Source of the DNA: CAYMCO01 sp964388955
Lineage (GTDB): Bacteria > Chloroflexota > Anaerolineae > Anaerolineales > E44-bin32
Length of the DNA stretch: 5,809 nt
Assembly: GCA_964388955.1 (NCBI GenBank)
Contig: CAYMCO010000073.1
Span: 1-5,809 of the forward strand
Direction of reading: 5' to 3'
Under the pieces are notes generated by a model. It was given only the letters and a program-made list of their open reading frames with translations, was not told the origin of the DNA and ran no database searches. Of this stretch, positions 5,495-5,809 are shown one piece after another. How positions within the stretch are numbered: the stretch's first letter is position 1; every line of letters begins with the position of its first letter. Position numbers and translations under genes: made by a program.

Positions 5495-5530
5495 CATTGC
5501 GAGGAGGGCGAAGCCCGAAGTGGCAATCTT
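5495..5530. repeat. REP-like palindromic element (ATTGC...GCAAT)
   Basis: ATTGC (5496-5500) pairs with GCAAT (5523-5527) around an inner hairpin, GGGC-GAA-GCCC (5506-5516). The general form, CATTGCGAGGAG...GAAG..GCAATCT, resembles intergenic palindromes I recall as common in many bacterial genomes, including Chloroflexota; this is recollection, not a search. A CTTTT follows on the plus strand, but no plus-strand gene exists to terminate. Confidence 0.6.
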
Positions 5531-5564
5531 TTGGACAGGGACCCCTCTTCGATGGCAAGCTTGT

Positions 5565-5627
5565 CGAGGCGCGGAGGTTGTCCGCAGCCCGCGAAGGGCG
5601 CCTCGCAGCGCATACCGCACGGCGCCC
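5565..5627. repeat. Two overlapping, mutually exclusive inverted repeats
   Basis: CGAGGCGC (5565-5572) pairs perfectly with GCGCCTCG (5598-5605), while GGGCGCC (5596-5602) pairs perfectly with GGCGCCC (5621-5627). The shared segment 5598-5602 can join only one stem at a time. The second stem's loop contains the heptamer unit TACCGCA. Such an arrangement can switch RNA folds, but no gene directly downstream on either strand supports an attenuator. Confidence 0.45.
5580..5619. repeat. Decayed heptamer array, copy 3
   Basis: Units at 5580-5586 (GTCCGCA), 5587-5593, 5594-5600 and 5601-5607 (CCTCGCA) keep the 7-bp register. A 5-bp unit (5608-5612) then marks a two-base deletion before TACCGCA (5613-5619). 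The order of units partly matches copy 2, including GCAGCCCGC and GCGCATACCGCA, so the two look derived from one ancestor. Unlike copies 1 and 2 it does not abut a recognisable gene. Confidence 0.65.
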
Positions 5628-5658
5628 CGGCCCGCTCAATCCCACGGTTCGCTTTCGC

Positions 5659-5670
5659 AGAACGCGTTCT
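5659..5670. repeat. Perfect 12-bp palindrome AGAACGCGTTCT
   Basis: The 12 bases are their own reverse complement with no spacer, a form typical of operators bound by dimeric regulators. It lies about 290 bp upstream of the nearest start codon (5366) and just before the second 107-bp element, so no target gene can be named. Confidence 0.4.
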
Positions 5671-5702
5671 CATGCTAAGTCACCCCCTGTTCGCCTGTAA
5701 TC

Positions 5703-5809
5703 GGCGGTCGGCCATCTGCTGCCGGCCTGCCCCTTCAAGCTTGCCGTCACGATCGAAGGCCATGTGGAGTCGCCAAGCTCTGCTTGGCGCTGAAGCGAAG
5801 CTTCAGGAG
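5703..5809. repeat. 107-bp three-hairpin repeat element, copy B (reaches window end)
   Basis: This is the direct-orientation second copy of 3608-3714, 2,095 bp away, with eight substitutions and no gaps. The perfect stems recur at 5771-5789 and 5790-5806. The copies together bracket the two free-standing stalk genes. The match runs to the last base of the window, so the true right end of this copy is not visible. Confidence 0.85.

Larger units (their letters stand above)
5397..5809. other. Mosaic repeat-rich non-coding region at the window end
   Basis: No convincing gene is present; the short frames on both strands run through repeats. From left to right it holds the upstream region of the stalk gene 4872-5366, a REP-like element (5495-5530), an 8-bp inverted repeat (5565-5605), a decayed heptamer array (5580-5619), a 12-bp palindrome (5659-5670) and the second copy of the 107-bp hairpin element, which may continue past the window. 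A TAGAAT on the minus strand (5437-5442) could be a -10 box, but no matching -35 box is seen. Confidence 0.65.

Noticed and set aside
5473..5700. Short plus-strand frame in the mosaic region
   Set aside because: It runs through the REP-like element, a heptamer array and a palindrome; the product is Arg-rich and looks like translated repeats.

Overview
The window looks like a chromosomal piece of a GC-rich bacterium, most likely Chloroflexota (Anaerolineae or a relative). This is inferred from the high GC content, a DUF2723-type GT-C membrane glycosyltransferase, several small surface proteins with Thr/Pro/Ser-rich stalks, and intergenic regions full of short CGCA-type repeats. No marker gene is present to prove the phylum.

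All five credible genes lie on the minus strand, so the transcription order runs from high to low coordinates. First come two free-standing small genes (4872-5366 and 4026-4463). Then, after about 580 bp of repeat-rich DNA, comes a tight pair: a third small gene (2897-3442) and a DUF2723 glycosyltransferase (1260-2885), 11 bp apart. A seven-segment membrane protein of unknown function (94-960) follows after 299 bp.

The three small proteins share one architecture: signal peptide, disordered Thr/Pro/Ser stalk without Cys, one C-terminal membrane helix, and a short cytoplasmic tail. They also share a signal-peptidase motif, W-x-x-(D/T)-A-x-A|(Q/R)-T. I read them as diverged members of one family of membrane-anchored surface stalk proteins. 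One of them is coupled to a GT-C enzyme of a family with protein O-mannosyltransferase members, so the stalks are plausible O-glycosylation substrates. That link is inference.

The non-coding DNA is unusually structured. There are three arrays of a degenerate 7-bp unit (NNSCGCA). Two of them abut the stop codon of a minus-strand gene. There are two direct copies, 2,095 bp apart, of a 107-bp element with three hairpins; they bracket the two free-standing stalk genes. There is also an 86-bp nested inverted repeat, a REP-like ATTGC...GCAAT element, a 42-bp dispersed repeat pair and a perfect 12-bp palindrome. I saw no rRNA, tRNA, CRISPR array, intact insertion sequence or transposase gene.
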